Shown here one piece after another: positions 3,241-9,046 of a DNA stretch of 9,046 bases (position 1 is the stretch's first letter; each line of letters opens with the position of its first letter). Made by a program: the position numbers and the translations under genes. The notes beneath the pieces were generated by a model. It ran no database searches and was not told the DNA's origin. It saw nothing but the letters and a program-made list of their open reading frames with translations. The stretch spans positions 1 to 9,046 of the forward strand of contig JABXGS010000238.1 of the NCBI GenBank assembly GCA_016550425.1, given 5' to 3'. Source of the stretch: an archaeon (GTDB taxonomy: Archaea; Asgardarchaeota; Hermodarchaeia; Hermodarchaeales; Hermodarchaeaceae).

Positions 3241-5637
3241 ATGCACGAAGCGATGCTCTACAATAAACTTGCAGACAAGAAGGTCGGCTGCTACCTCTGT
3301 AGTCGACGTTGCACCATCGCTGAAGGCAAATTAGGGTACTGCCAAGTACGTAAAAATGAGAAAGGCACCCTCTATTCACTAGTCTATGGGAAAGCCTGCT
3401 CGGCCAATCCGGACCCTATTGAAAAGAAACCCCTTTGGCATTTCCATCCCGGTTCCATGGTCATGTCCGTAGCAACCGTTGGTTGTAATTTCAGATGCCA
3501 ATTCTGTTTCCATCCAGAAACAACGATAATCAGCAATGGAATTCCCCAAAAGATTCAAGATTTGTTTGCTAGTTCCGAAAAAACTCACAATGAGAATATT
3601 AGAATTGTAAAAAATGCTTATACGAATAGCGCAACTGGAAAGAAGAGAAAAATACGCAAGGTCTTTTGCCACAATTACGAGGGAGAACTCATAGAAATCA
3701 ATGGTTCTTATCTTCCTCCTTTAGAATGTACGCCTGAACACGAAATCTATGTTTGGAATGGCGCCATAACAACGAAGAAAGCCGAAGATATTCGAGTTGG
3801 AGATTTACTGATTGTACCAAAAATGATCTCGAATGAAACTATAGGAGAAATCATCGAGATTGCTCCCATAATCGGAAAAAGTAAAACTAAGATTAAGAAA
3901 TCACGAATAACGGATGAAAAGAAGCTCAAGGAAATTATGAAATTACGGGAGATGGGTCTGAGTTCACGAGAAATAGGGAAGCATGTTGGTATGCATCCCA
4001 CATATTTGAGAAAGCTGATGAAAAAAATAGAACGAGAAGGAATAACGGAGAAGACATTCTATTATACAAATGATGTAAAAGAAAATGAAGGCAATCTGAA
4101 GTTTCGAAGCGAGAAAGGTTGGATACCTGCAAGAATTTCCATGAACGAAGAATTCGCTGAGCTTCTAGGATATTATGTTGCAGAAGGATGGGTTACTAAA
4201 GACAAAAACCGCCCTAACTCATTCCAGGTGAGTTTCAGTTACGGGCACGAGGAGGAGGCATTAGCCGAAAGAACGGTCCTCCTTCTAAAGAAAATTTTTG
4301 GTGTTACTGCTATAAAAAGAATAAGAAGGACCACGATAGCTGTTGAGGTTAATAAAAGCTCCCTTGGCGTGCTATTCAAACAGCTTTGTGGAACTAGCGC
4401 GAAAAGCAAGAAAGTACCTAATCTGATATTCAAATCACCAAAGAATGTTATACTATCATTTCTAAAGGCGTATATCAAAGGAGACGGAACAGAAACAGGC
4501 AATAATATAGCAATAAACACTATTTCAAAAAAACTCTCAGTTGGTGTCTATTTTCTTCTTCTCAAGCTTGGCTATTTGCCGGGGTGGTATGAATGGGAAC
4601 CTCCTGAAAAGAAAAAAATTGAAGGAAGATTAGTCCACCAATCTACACTATATTATGTTAAAGTAAATACAAACACATTTGGCAGGGAGTTGGTTGGTGG
4701 AAGCAGGAAGAAACCTGATCCTGATAGAGCAGTTGCCTTTAGAAGCTATAAGGACTTTTGGCTTTTACCGGTAAAAGCAATTGATCGAAAACCATACAGC
4801 GGACCGGTATACAATATGGAAGTGGAAGATGAACACTCTTACATTGCTAATTTCATTGGAGTTGGAAACTGTCAAAATTGGCAGATTAGTCATGAACGCG
4901 AAATTGTGGGACGGAATATATCTCCGGAAAAACTCGTGGAGTATGCGTTAGATACAGGATGTACAGGGGTTTCCTATACCTATACTGAGCCCACAATCTT
5001 TTTCGAATACGCGTATGATACTGCGAAGATAGCTCAAGAACACGGGCTATTCAATACCTTCGTCACTAATGGCTATATGACCACAGACGCGATTGAAACT
5101 ATCGCGCCTTACCTTGATGCCGCCACCGTTGATTTCAAGGGCAATGCAAATCCAGCTTTCTACAAGAACTATTGTAATGTTAACGCGGTTGATCCGATTT
5201 TTGATGCCCTCAAGGCCATGAAAGCAGCCAAAATCCATATTGAAATCACAAATCTCCTTGTATCCGATGTTGGCGATGATACTGAAGAAGCCGAAACCCT
5301 TGCCCAATGGATTGTCCAGGAACTGGGAGAAGACACCCCTTTGCACCTCTTACGATTTTACCCCCATCACAAAATGTCTCATCTCCCTCCTACCCCAATT
5401 AAGAAACTCGAAGCTGCCGCGGCCGCCTCGTCGCGAGCGGGTCTCAAATACGTGTACTTAGGGAATGTTCCAGGCCATCAAGGCGCCAATACTATTTGCC
5501 ATAATTGTGGCGCCCTACTCGTTGAACGACTTGGTATTCAAACGATTTCGGTACGGTTAACCCGAGATGGACGATGCCCCTCTTGTAACCTCCCAATTCC
5601 TATCACATTGGCTGAAGATCTATCCTCCTCAGAGTGA
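3241..5637 (+). CDS. amrS: AmmeMemoRadiSam-type radical SAM enzyme interrupted by an intein
   Basis: The precursor is 798 residues; removing a 455-residue intein leaves 343, the usual length for the AmrS family (COG1180, AmmeMemoRadiSam system). The N-terminus has the family cysteine set C17-x2-C20-x3-C24-x9-C34, then YGKACSANPDPIEKKPLWHF. The radical SAM CX3CX2C motif is split: C82-N-F-R-C86-Q-F lies before the intein and C544-Q-N-W-Q-I-S after it. Rejoined it reads CNFRCQFCQNWQIS, a normal family motif for a [4Fe-4S] cluster that cleaves S-adenosylmethionine. TYTEP, VTNGY and VDFKG follow as in relatives. A C-terminal CxxC (753/756) and CxxC (779/782) resemble a metal site. The enzyme is thought to act with AMMECR1 and Memo proteins; neither is in the window, and the substrate is not settled. 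Start ATG 3241 is chosen by GAGGT 8 nt upstream and by family alignment. Very likely cytoplasmic and oxygen-sensitive. Confidence 0.92.
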   Translation: MHEAMLYNKLADKKVGCYLCSRRCTIAEGKLGYCQVRKNEKGTLYSLVYGKACSANPDPIEKKPLWHFHPGSMVMSVATVGCNFRCQFCFHPETTIISNGIPQKIQDLFASSEKTHNENIRIVKNAYTNSATGKKRKIRKVFCHNYEGELIEINGSYLPPLECTPEHEIYVWNGAITTKKAEDIRVGDLLIVPKMISNETIGEIIEIAPIIGKSKTKIKKSRITDEKKLKEIMKLREMGLSSREIGKHVGMHPTYLRKLMKKIEREGITEKTFYYTNDVKENEGNLKFRSEKGWIPARISMNEEFAELLGYYVAEGWVTKDKNRPNSFQVSFSYGHEEEALAERTVLLLKKIFGVTAIKRIRRTTIAVEVNKSSLGVLFKQLCGTSAKSKKVPNLIFKSPKNVILSFLKAYIKGDGTETGNNIAINTISKKLSVGVYFLLLKLGYLPGWYEWEPPEKKKIEGRLVHQSTLYYVKVNTNTFGRELVGGSRKKPDPDRAVAFRSYKDFWLLPVKAIDRKPYSGPVYNMEVEDEHSYIANFIGVGNCQNWQISHEREIVGRNISPEKLVEYALDTGCTGVSYTYTEPTIFFEYAYDTAKIAQEHGLFNTFVTNGYMTTDAIETIAPYLDAATVDFKGNANPAFYKNYCNVNAVDPIFDALKAMKAAKIHIEITNLLVSDVGDDTEEAETLAQWIVQELGEDTPLHLLRFYPHHKMSHLPPTPIKKLEAAAAASSRAGLKYVYLGNVPGHQGANTICHNCGALLVERLGIQTISVRLTRDGRCPSCNLPIPITLAEDLSSSE
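3910..4035 (+). other. Helix-turn-helix-like segment inside the intein
   Basis: Intein residues about 136-177 form three predicted helices: KKLKEIMKLREMG, then SSREIGKHVG, then HPTYLRKLMKKIEREG. The pattern 'R-x-M-G-L-S-S-R-E-I-G-x-x-V-G-M-x-x-x-Y-L-R-K' is typical of resolvase-like HTH domains. It lies between the N-terminal splicing half and the first LAGLIDADG helix, flanked by lysine-rich linkers, where a DNA-recognition module could add target contacts. Function is inferred. Confidence 0.6.
4132..4704 (+). other. LAGLIDADG homing endonuclease domain of the intein
   Basis: Intein residues about 210-400 hold two LAGLIDADG motifs 100 residues apart, with acids E227 and D327, and the lysine of block D (KSKKVP) between them. 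Members of this family cut a long site in the intein-less allele so that the element is copied in by repair. The domain shows no stop or frameshift. Confidence 0.85.
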
Positions 5638-5643
5638 TGTGAA

Positions 5644-5672
5644 GTCGAATCTGCGATTCCCCCGACAATTTT
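5644..5672 (+). terminator. Weak hairpin after the radical SAM gene
   Basis: GAATC (5647-5651) pairs with GATTC (5655-5659) around TGC. GTC (5644-5646) can pair with GAC (5664-5666) across a CCCC bulge, and AATTTT follows. It lies 7 nt after the stop codon. A short stem, so only a possible terminator. Confidence 0.35.
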
Positions 5673-5731
5673 CAACTACCCACTAATTCAACGCCATCTT
5701 TAAGTGGTTTATCCGGAGAAATTCAACTAAT

Positions 5732-5738
5732 GAGGGTG
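5732..5738 (+). promoter_or_regulatory. Shine-Dalgarno deciding the start at 5747
   Basis: GAGGGTG ends 8 nt before ATG 5747. An in-frame GTG at 5738 overlaps this site and is therefore an unlikely start. Confidence 0.5.
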
Positions 5739-5746
5739 TGATAGCC

Positions 5747-6607
5747 ATGCAGCTGATTGCGTCCACTGATAATGAAATGGCACCTTATACAGACCAGTTC
5801 CTCGGGTTGAAAACAATCTTTGACGAAACTAAGTTTCCCTATTGGGCTTTAGTGCAGGACCAAACGGTCTTAGGACTCATTGTCGCTGCAAAAGAACCTC
5901 GGGAAATGCTCCAACCCGCCAGTACAACCTTTATTCAAATCTATCTTTTCCGACATGAACCTGCTGCTGTATCACGCTTATTGAGTGAAGCGGAAGTCAT
6001 CGCCACTAATCAACAGGCAACCTACCTTAGCTGCATTGTTGGTGCTGACAAACAAGAAACGATTCAATCACTCGAAAATGCTAACTTTTCCGTTTATGAT
6101 GAAACTCTCAAAATGGGTCTACCACTCCAAGACATTACACCCCTAAAAACCCACTTATCCTTTACTCGTGCATCTCCGGACGAAACTCAATTAGTCATGG
6201 AGAATCTGGAAACAATGATGAGCAATACCCCTGACCGGCTTCTTCATGCGCATGTTTACAACATCAGTCAACTTCCTCAAGCTCAACTCCAATCCACCCT
6301 TTCTCAAATGGAAGTCATCCTCGTTAAAGACCAGGCTAACACTGTAGGCGTCATCAGTTTAGAAGGACCCAGTATTGGTATGCTTGGAGTCCATCCGGAT
6401 TTACGAAATAAGGGCTATGGTCGAATGATGACGCAATGGGTGAAAAGTTATCTTGCTGAACAAGGGCACTTTCGTGCCTGGCTCTGTGTTTCAGTTGCCA
6501 ACGACCCGGCTCGCCATATCTTCGAAACCGAGGGCTTCAAAGTCGCTGAACAAAAGAAACATTATGTCAAAATGAATCCAGCCCTCTGGCAGTCAATACC
6601 TGACTAG
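5747..6607 (+). CDS. GNAT-family N-acetyltransferase, two-lobed
   Basis: A 286-residue protein. The C-terminal half (about 136-278) is a clear GNAT domain. VILVKDQANTVGVISLEG (190-207) is the substrate-side strand pair. IGMLGVHPDLRNKGYGRMMTQW (210-231) is motif A with the R-x-x-G-x-G acetyl-CoA pyrophosphate loop at 220-225. WLCVSVANDPARHIFETEGFKV (245-266) is motif B, including the usual N-x-P-A-x-x-x-F-E-x-x-G-F ending. The N-terminal half (1-130) has the same strand-helix rhythm (YWALVQDQTVLGLIVAAKE) but no acetyl-CoA loop, so it is probably a degenerate second GNAT lobe, as in other tandem GNAT proteins. It acetylates an amine of unknown identity; nothing here tells the substrate. The start is fixed by GAGGGTG. 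It converges on the thioredoxin reductase gene with only 23 nt between stops. Confidence 0.85.
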   Translation: MQLIASTDNEMAPYTDQFLGLKTIFDETKFPYWALVQDQTVLGLIVAAKEPREMLQPASTTFIQIYLFRHEPAAVSRLLSEAEVIATNQQATYLSCIVGADKQETIQSLENANFSVYDETLKMGLPLQDITPLKTHLSFTRASPDETQLVMENLETMMSNTPDRLLHAHVYNISQLPQAQLQSTLSQMEVILVKDQANTVGVISLEGPSIGMLGVHPDLRNKGYGRMMTQWVKSYLAEQGHFRAWLCVSVANDPARHIFETEGFKVAEQKKHYVKMNPALWQSIPD

Positions 6608-6630
6608 CGTAGAACATAATCTATGATCGT

Positions 6631-7629
6631 TCAATCGGGTTGGCGTCGTAAATCCTCTTCAGCAGGGGGACAATCGAGGTAGTCAGTATCGACACAAGTG
6701 CACACAAAGTCCCCACCTACATATTTGTACGCCTGATACGCCGCGGTAACTCCTTCTGCCACTCCGGTTATCGCCTGCTTAAATTGCGTATCTGTTACAT
6801 CTCCCGCGGCAAAGAGTCCAGGAATATTTGTTTCGGTTTGTCGGTTGATGATAATTTCCCCTTGTTCATTCGTTTTCACTCCCAACTTCTGTGCTAGCTG
6901 AGAAATTGGAACACTACCGATTGCCATGAACACTCCTTGTACAGCTAACTCCTTGCTTCCCTCAAAGGGGGTGTCCAACACAATCTTCTCGATGCGTTGA
7001 TTTCCCTCGATACTTGTGACATTAGTGTTGAAGATGAGTGTGATTTTCTCGGATTTCTTAACCCGTTCTAAATTCACAGGTTCTGCCTTGAGGCGGTCTC
7101 CACGAATGATGATATAAATGTGCTTCGCCCATTGGGCAACAATTAATGCTTCTTTCGCTGCGCTATCTCCTCCACCCACTACGGCTACCATTTTATCCTG
7201 AAACATGGGTCCATCACATAACCCACAAAATTGCACACCCTTTCCTTCAAAGGTATCTGCTCCTGGAATCTGAAGTTTCCGGTACCGTGAACCAGTTGCA
7301 AACAGAACGGTCTTCGCTTTATACTCATCAAAGGCAGCACTGATTTGAAAACAGCGTTCTTGACGCGTCACCTCGGTCACTTCATCAAAAACCAGTTCCA
7401 CCTCATACTCCTTTGCATGAGCTAAAATCTTGTCAGCCAGTTCCTTGCCAGATAGTGAAATAAACCCAGGATAGTTTTCAATCCAATCAGTGGTGGCAAT
7501 AACGCCACCTGGGGGGTATCCGATTAGGAGCGTTTTGAGTTTCAATCGACCAGCATACATTGCTGCGGCGAGACCTGTTACACCTCCACCAATAATGACA
7601 ATATCATACATCTCTTGTTGGTTTGCCAT
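6631..7629 (-). CDS. trxB: Thioredoxin reductase-like FAD disulfide reductase
   Basis: A 332-residue low-molecular-weight thioredoxin reductase. The FAD site is DIVIIGGGVTGLAAAMYAG (9-27) and the second FAD motif is AAGDVTD (274-280). The redox disulfide is C135-G-L-C138 in QFCGLCDGP, and the nicotinamide-domain motif is VGGGDSAAKEA (151-161). In NADPH enzymes an HRR-x-x-x-R segment follows; here it reads IIRGDRLKAE (174-183), so the electron donor may be NADH or something else. An unusual tail carries C310-x-C312 and C320. Five codons upstream there is another ATG (7644), but GGTGA lies 5 nt before 7629, favouring the shorter form. It is second in a minus-strand pair 41 nt after the PDO gene. 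It would reduce PDO or thioredoxin in the cytoplasm. Confidence 0.93.
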   Translation of the reverse strand: MANQQEMYDIVIIGGGVTGLAAAMYAGRLKLKTLLIGYPPGGVIATTDWIENYPGFISLSGKELADKILAHAKEYEVELVFDEVTEVTRQERCFQISAAFDEYKAKTVLFATGSRYRKLQIPGADTFEGKGVQFCGLCDGPMFQDKMVAVVGGGDSAAKEALIVAQWAKHIYIIIRGDRLKAEPVNLERVKKSEKITLIFNTNVTSIEGNQRIEKIVLDTPFEGSKELAVQGVFMAIGSVPISQLAQKLGVKTNEQGEIIINRQTETNIPGLFAAGDVTDTQFKQAITGVAEGVTAAYQAYKYVGGDFVCTCVDTDYLDCPPAEEDLRRQPD

Positions 7630-7634
7630 AGTAT

Positions 7635-7639
7635 TCACC
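7635..7639 (-). promoter_or_regulatory. Shine-Dalgarno deciding the start of the thioredoxin reductase gene
   Basis: GGTGA on the minus strand, 5 nt before ATG 7629. It overlaps the codons that would follow an upstream ATG at 7644, which itself has no good ribosome site. Confidence 0.5.
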
Positions 7640-7670
7640 ATCATTTAGTCCATTCAGATTTCCAAGACCG

Positions 7671-8348
7671 CTAGATGGTTGAAGGAATGCCTGTTGGTGA
7701 CCCTTGTGCAGCTTGTTGAATATAGGTCACAAACTGGGTTGGTGGCACTAGTCCTTCAAATTGTATCGTTTCATTTAATGCTGCTTTGGGAGTTCCAATC
7801 ACATTGTATTTAACTGCTAAATGCGGGAACTCTGCTATTTCGATAATATCTACTGAAATGTTAGTAATCGCCACAGCAAATTGAAATGCCATCGCCCCAA
7901 GCACTGGGCATACAGGGCAAGTGGGAACAACAAAAATCTGAATCTTTACGGGTTTCGTTGCTGCTCTTTTGAGCGCTTCTTCTGCTTTGGGTGATAATTC
8001 ACTATCACCCGTAGACGCCATGATAATACCTTCAATCAATGTCTGGAACTCATAACCTGAAGGAATTCCAAACATCCGAAGTCCAAAATCCCGATCACTC
8101 AAAATCGCCAAGCCAGGAATCTTATCAATCCTCAAGTCCTCGGCCTTAGCTTTATCCTCTACAAAATCATAAACTTCTAAATTGATTTTTTCCGAAAGCC
8201 CAGCCACCGCCTCAAGTAACTGATGCGTCTGTGCACAAAAGGGGCATTCCATTTTCTGTGTAAAGAAGACCAAACGTACGGCCTTCTTCATTTCTTTTTC
8301 AAAACGTTTGACCACACTTTCTTCAATGTCATTGGGGATTTCAGTCAT
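7671..8348 (-). CDS. pdo: Protein disulfide oxidoreductase (two thioredoxin folds)
   Basis: A 225-residue protein, almost exactly the length of archaeal PDO (glutaredoxin-like) proteins. It has two thioredoxin-fold units. The first has C35-P-F-C38 in TQKMECPFCAQTH with a cis-proline at KIPGL (P78). The second has C144-P-V-C147 in VVPTCPVCPVLG with a cis-proline at IGTPKA (P187). Both active sites are intact. PDO makes, breaks or reshuffles protein disulfides in the cytoplasm of archaea and is reduced by a thioredoxin-reductase-like partner, here encoded directly downstream. The frame is open 19 codons further up to an ATG at 8405, but GAGGTG 6 nt before 8348 and the family length point to the shorter start. 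Very likely the first gene of a two-gene operon. Confidence 0.93.
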   Translation of the reverse strand: MTEIPNDIEESVVKRFEKEMKKAVRLVFFTQKMECPFCAQTHQLLEAVAGLSEKINLEVYDFVEDKAKAEDLRIDKIPGLAILSDRDFGLRMFGIPSGYEFQTLIEGIIMASTGDSELSPKAEEALKRAATKPVKIQIFVVPTCPVCPVLGAMAFQFAVAITNISVDIIEIAEFPHLAVKYNVIGTPKAALNETIQFEGLVPPTQFVTYIQQAAQGSPTGIPSTI

Positions 8349-8354
8349 TCCAAG

Positions 8355-8360
8355 CACCTC
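8355..8360 (-). promoter_or_regulatory. Shine-Dalgarno deciding the start of the PDO gene
   Basis: GAGGTG on the minus strand, 6 nt before ATG 8348. A strong site that argues against the longer frame beginning at 8405. Confidence 0.6.
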
Positions 8361-8438
8361 ACAGAAATTAAGATTCCTTACCCAAAAAACTAGAGGTTTA
8401 CCCATAGTCTAATAACCGAAAAAACGATTGAGACCAAC
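8361..8438. promoter_or_regulatory. Divergent promoter region, PDO operon and PK_C-like gene
   Basis: About 80 nt separate the PDO ribosome site from ATG 8439 and must hold both promoters. On the minus strand GGTTATTAGAC (8408-8418) is the best TATA-like candidate, predicting a leader of 30-40 nt. On the plus strand no clear box or Shine-Dalgarno is visible, so the right-hand gene may have a short leader or none. Confidence 0.35.
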
Positions 8439-8999
8439 ATGAAAATCCCTGTTACCTATTTTGCAAAAAAGGGACCAGTCAACACAGAAGAAACCCTCCG
8501 CCTAGTCAGCAAGCGCGCCAAAGAGCTCAATATTACTCATGCAGTCCTCCCCACGACGACGGGTGCGTCAGCAGTCAAAGCCCTCACCATCCTAAAGGAC
8601 CTCACCCTAATTGTTGTCACACATATGAGTGGATTCAGAGAACCAGGCAAGAATCAACTGCTCCCTGAACACGGAAAAACCCTCGAAGAGGCTGGTGTGA
8701 AGATCCTCACAGCCAGCCACGTTTTAAGTGGTATCGAGCGCGGAATTCGCCAAAAATTCGACACTATCGGACCAGCAATCATCATTGCAAATACCCTCAA
8801 AATGCTGGGTCAAGGGGTAAAAGTGAGTGTTGAAATCACACTTATGGCAGCGGATGCTGGACTACTTCCCATGGATCAAGCCATCGTGGCTTGTGGTGGT
8901 TCAGGGTCTGGTCTTGATGCTGCGATGATAATACAGCCTGCTCATACAAACAATCTCTTTGATCTTTACATCCAAGAACTCATTTGTAAACCGCGCTAG
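8439..8999 (+). CDS. Stand-alone pyruvate kinase C-domain-like protein
   Basis: A 186-residue protein matching the pyruvate kinase alpha/beta (PK_C) domain without the catalytic barrel. TTEETL-type start, then ITHAVLPTTTGASAVKAL (32-49) matches the phosphate-binding strand-loop of the domain. GVKILTASHVLSGIERGIR (86-104), LGQGVKVSVEITLMAADAG (123-141) and ACGGSGSGLDAAMII (151-165) are conserved blocks of the archaeal and bacterial stand-alone family. In true pyruvate kinases this domain carries the allosteric effector site, so a small phosphorylated ligand may bind here; no catalytic role is known. The ATG at 8439 lacks a clear ribosome site, which suits a leaderless transcript. It is divergent from the PDO operon. 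Nothing recognisable follows in 9000-9046. Confidence 0.85.
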   Translation: MKIPVTYFAKKGPVNTEETLRLVSKRAKELNITHAVLPTTTGASAVKALTILKDLTLIVVTHMSGFREPGKNQLLPEHGKTLEEAGVKILTASHVLSGIERGIRQKFDTIGPAIIIANTLKMLGQGVKVSVEITLMAADAGLLPMDQAIVACGGSGSGLDAAMIIQPAHTNNLFDLYIQELICKPR

Positions 9000-9046
9000 G
9001 AAACAGTCAAAACTCCTGAAAACGAGTACAAATAGTGTTGATAGAC

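Larger units (their letters stand above)
3505..4869 (+). mobile_element. LAGLIDADG intein inside the radical SAM motif
   Basis: In-frame insert of 455 residues, Cys1 to Asn455, followed by Cys+1. Splicing blocks are visible: A (CFHPETTI, 1-8), B (CTPEHEIYV with T76 and H79), F (YNMEVEDEHSYIAN, 436-449) and G (FIGVGN). The penultimate residue is Gly454 instead of the usual His. The endonuclease blocks are C (LLGYYVAEG, acid E227), D (KSKKVPNLIF), E (FLKAYIKGDG, acid D327) and H (SKKLSVGVYFLLLKLGY). Both catalytic acids are present, so homing may still work. A helix-turn-helix-like segment occupies about 136-177. Arginine codons differ from the host: 13 of 22 are AGA/AGG in the intein against 1 of 12 in the exteins by my hand count, pointing to transfer. 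The boundaries are fixed because excision exactly restores the family motif. Confidence 0.95.

Noticed and set aside
3505..4869. Insert as a separate gene or an ordinary extein domain
   Set aside because: It is in frame with the host, has intein splicing and endonuclease blocks, and its exact removal restores the family motif.
8349..8405. 19-codon N-terminal extension of the PDO gene
   Set aside because: It overlaps the GAGGTG site for ATG 8348, and the shorter product has the normal family length.
1..9046. CRISPR array, insertion sequence, or transposase
   Set aside because: No regularly spaced repeat-spacer units, no transposase-like protein and no terminal inverted repeats were seen. The intein is the only mobile element supported.

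Overview
The window looks archaeal. Start codons are preceded by GGTGA/GAGGTG-type Shine-Dalgarno sites, A/T-rich TATA-like boxes sit upstream of several genes, and the gene set is typical of archaea: a two-domain protein disulfide oxidoreductase (PDO), a stand-alone pyruvate-kinase C-domain protein, an AmmeMemoRadiSam-type radical SAM enzyme carrying an intein, and a secreted protein held by a C-terminal membrane anchor. The anchored secreted protein and the proline-rich leftmost protein suggest the Asgard group (Thor- or Lokiarchaeota-like). That assignment is impression only; nothing here proves it.

Layout. Positions 1-263 (minus) hold the first 87 codons of a proline-rich protein that runs off the left edge. 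From 264 to 1022 no large gene is supported. This stretch holds a divergent promoter region with helically phased TGACA repeats, a possible 37-codon gene with a very good ribosome site (486-599), a block of strong inverted repeats ending in a hairpin plus T-tract (about 605-886, a candidate structured RNA), and a repeated motif before the next promoter. Next come a membrane-anchored extracellular DJ-1/PfpI-like protein (1023-2084), an NTF2-like protein (2209-2622), and a small acidic protein of unknown function (2758-3030, minus).

The centrepiece is 3241-5637, an AmrS-family radical SAM gene interrupted by a 455-residue LAGLIDADG intein (3505-4869). The intein sits inside the CX3CX2C iron-sulfur motif, and its +1 cysteine is the third cluster ligand, so the enzyme cannot bind its cluster normally until splicing occurs. 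Cys(-3) and the intein Cys1 form a CQFC pair that could act as a redox trap on splicing. The intein also carries a helix-turn-helix segment ahead of its endonuclease.

The right side holds a GNAT-family protein (5747-6607), then a minus-strand pair encoding PDO (7671-8348) and a thioredoxin reductase (6631-7629). These two are 41 nt apart and probably form a thiol-redox operon that passes electrons from a reduced nicotinamide or other donor through FAD to PDO. A pyruvate-kinase-C-like protein (8439-8999) diverges from that operon. The AMMECR1 and Memo partners of AmrS are not in the window.
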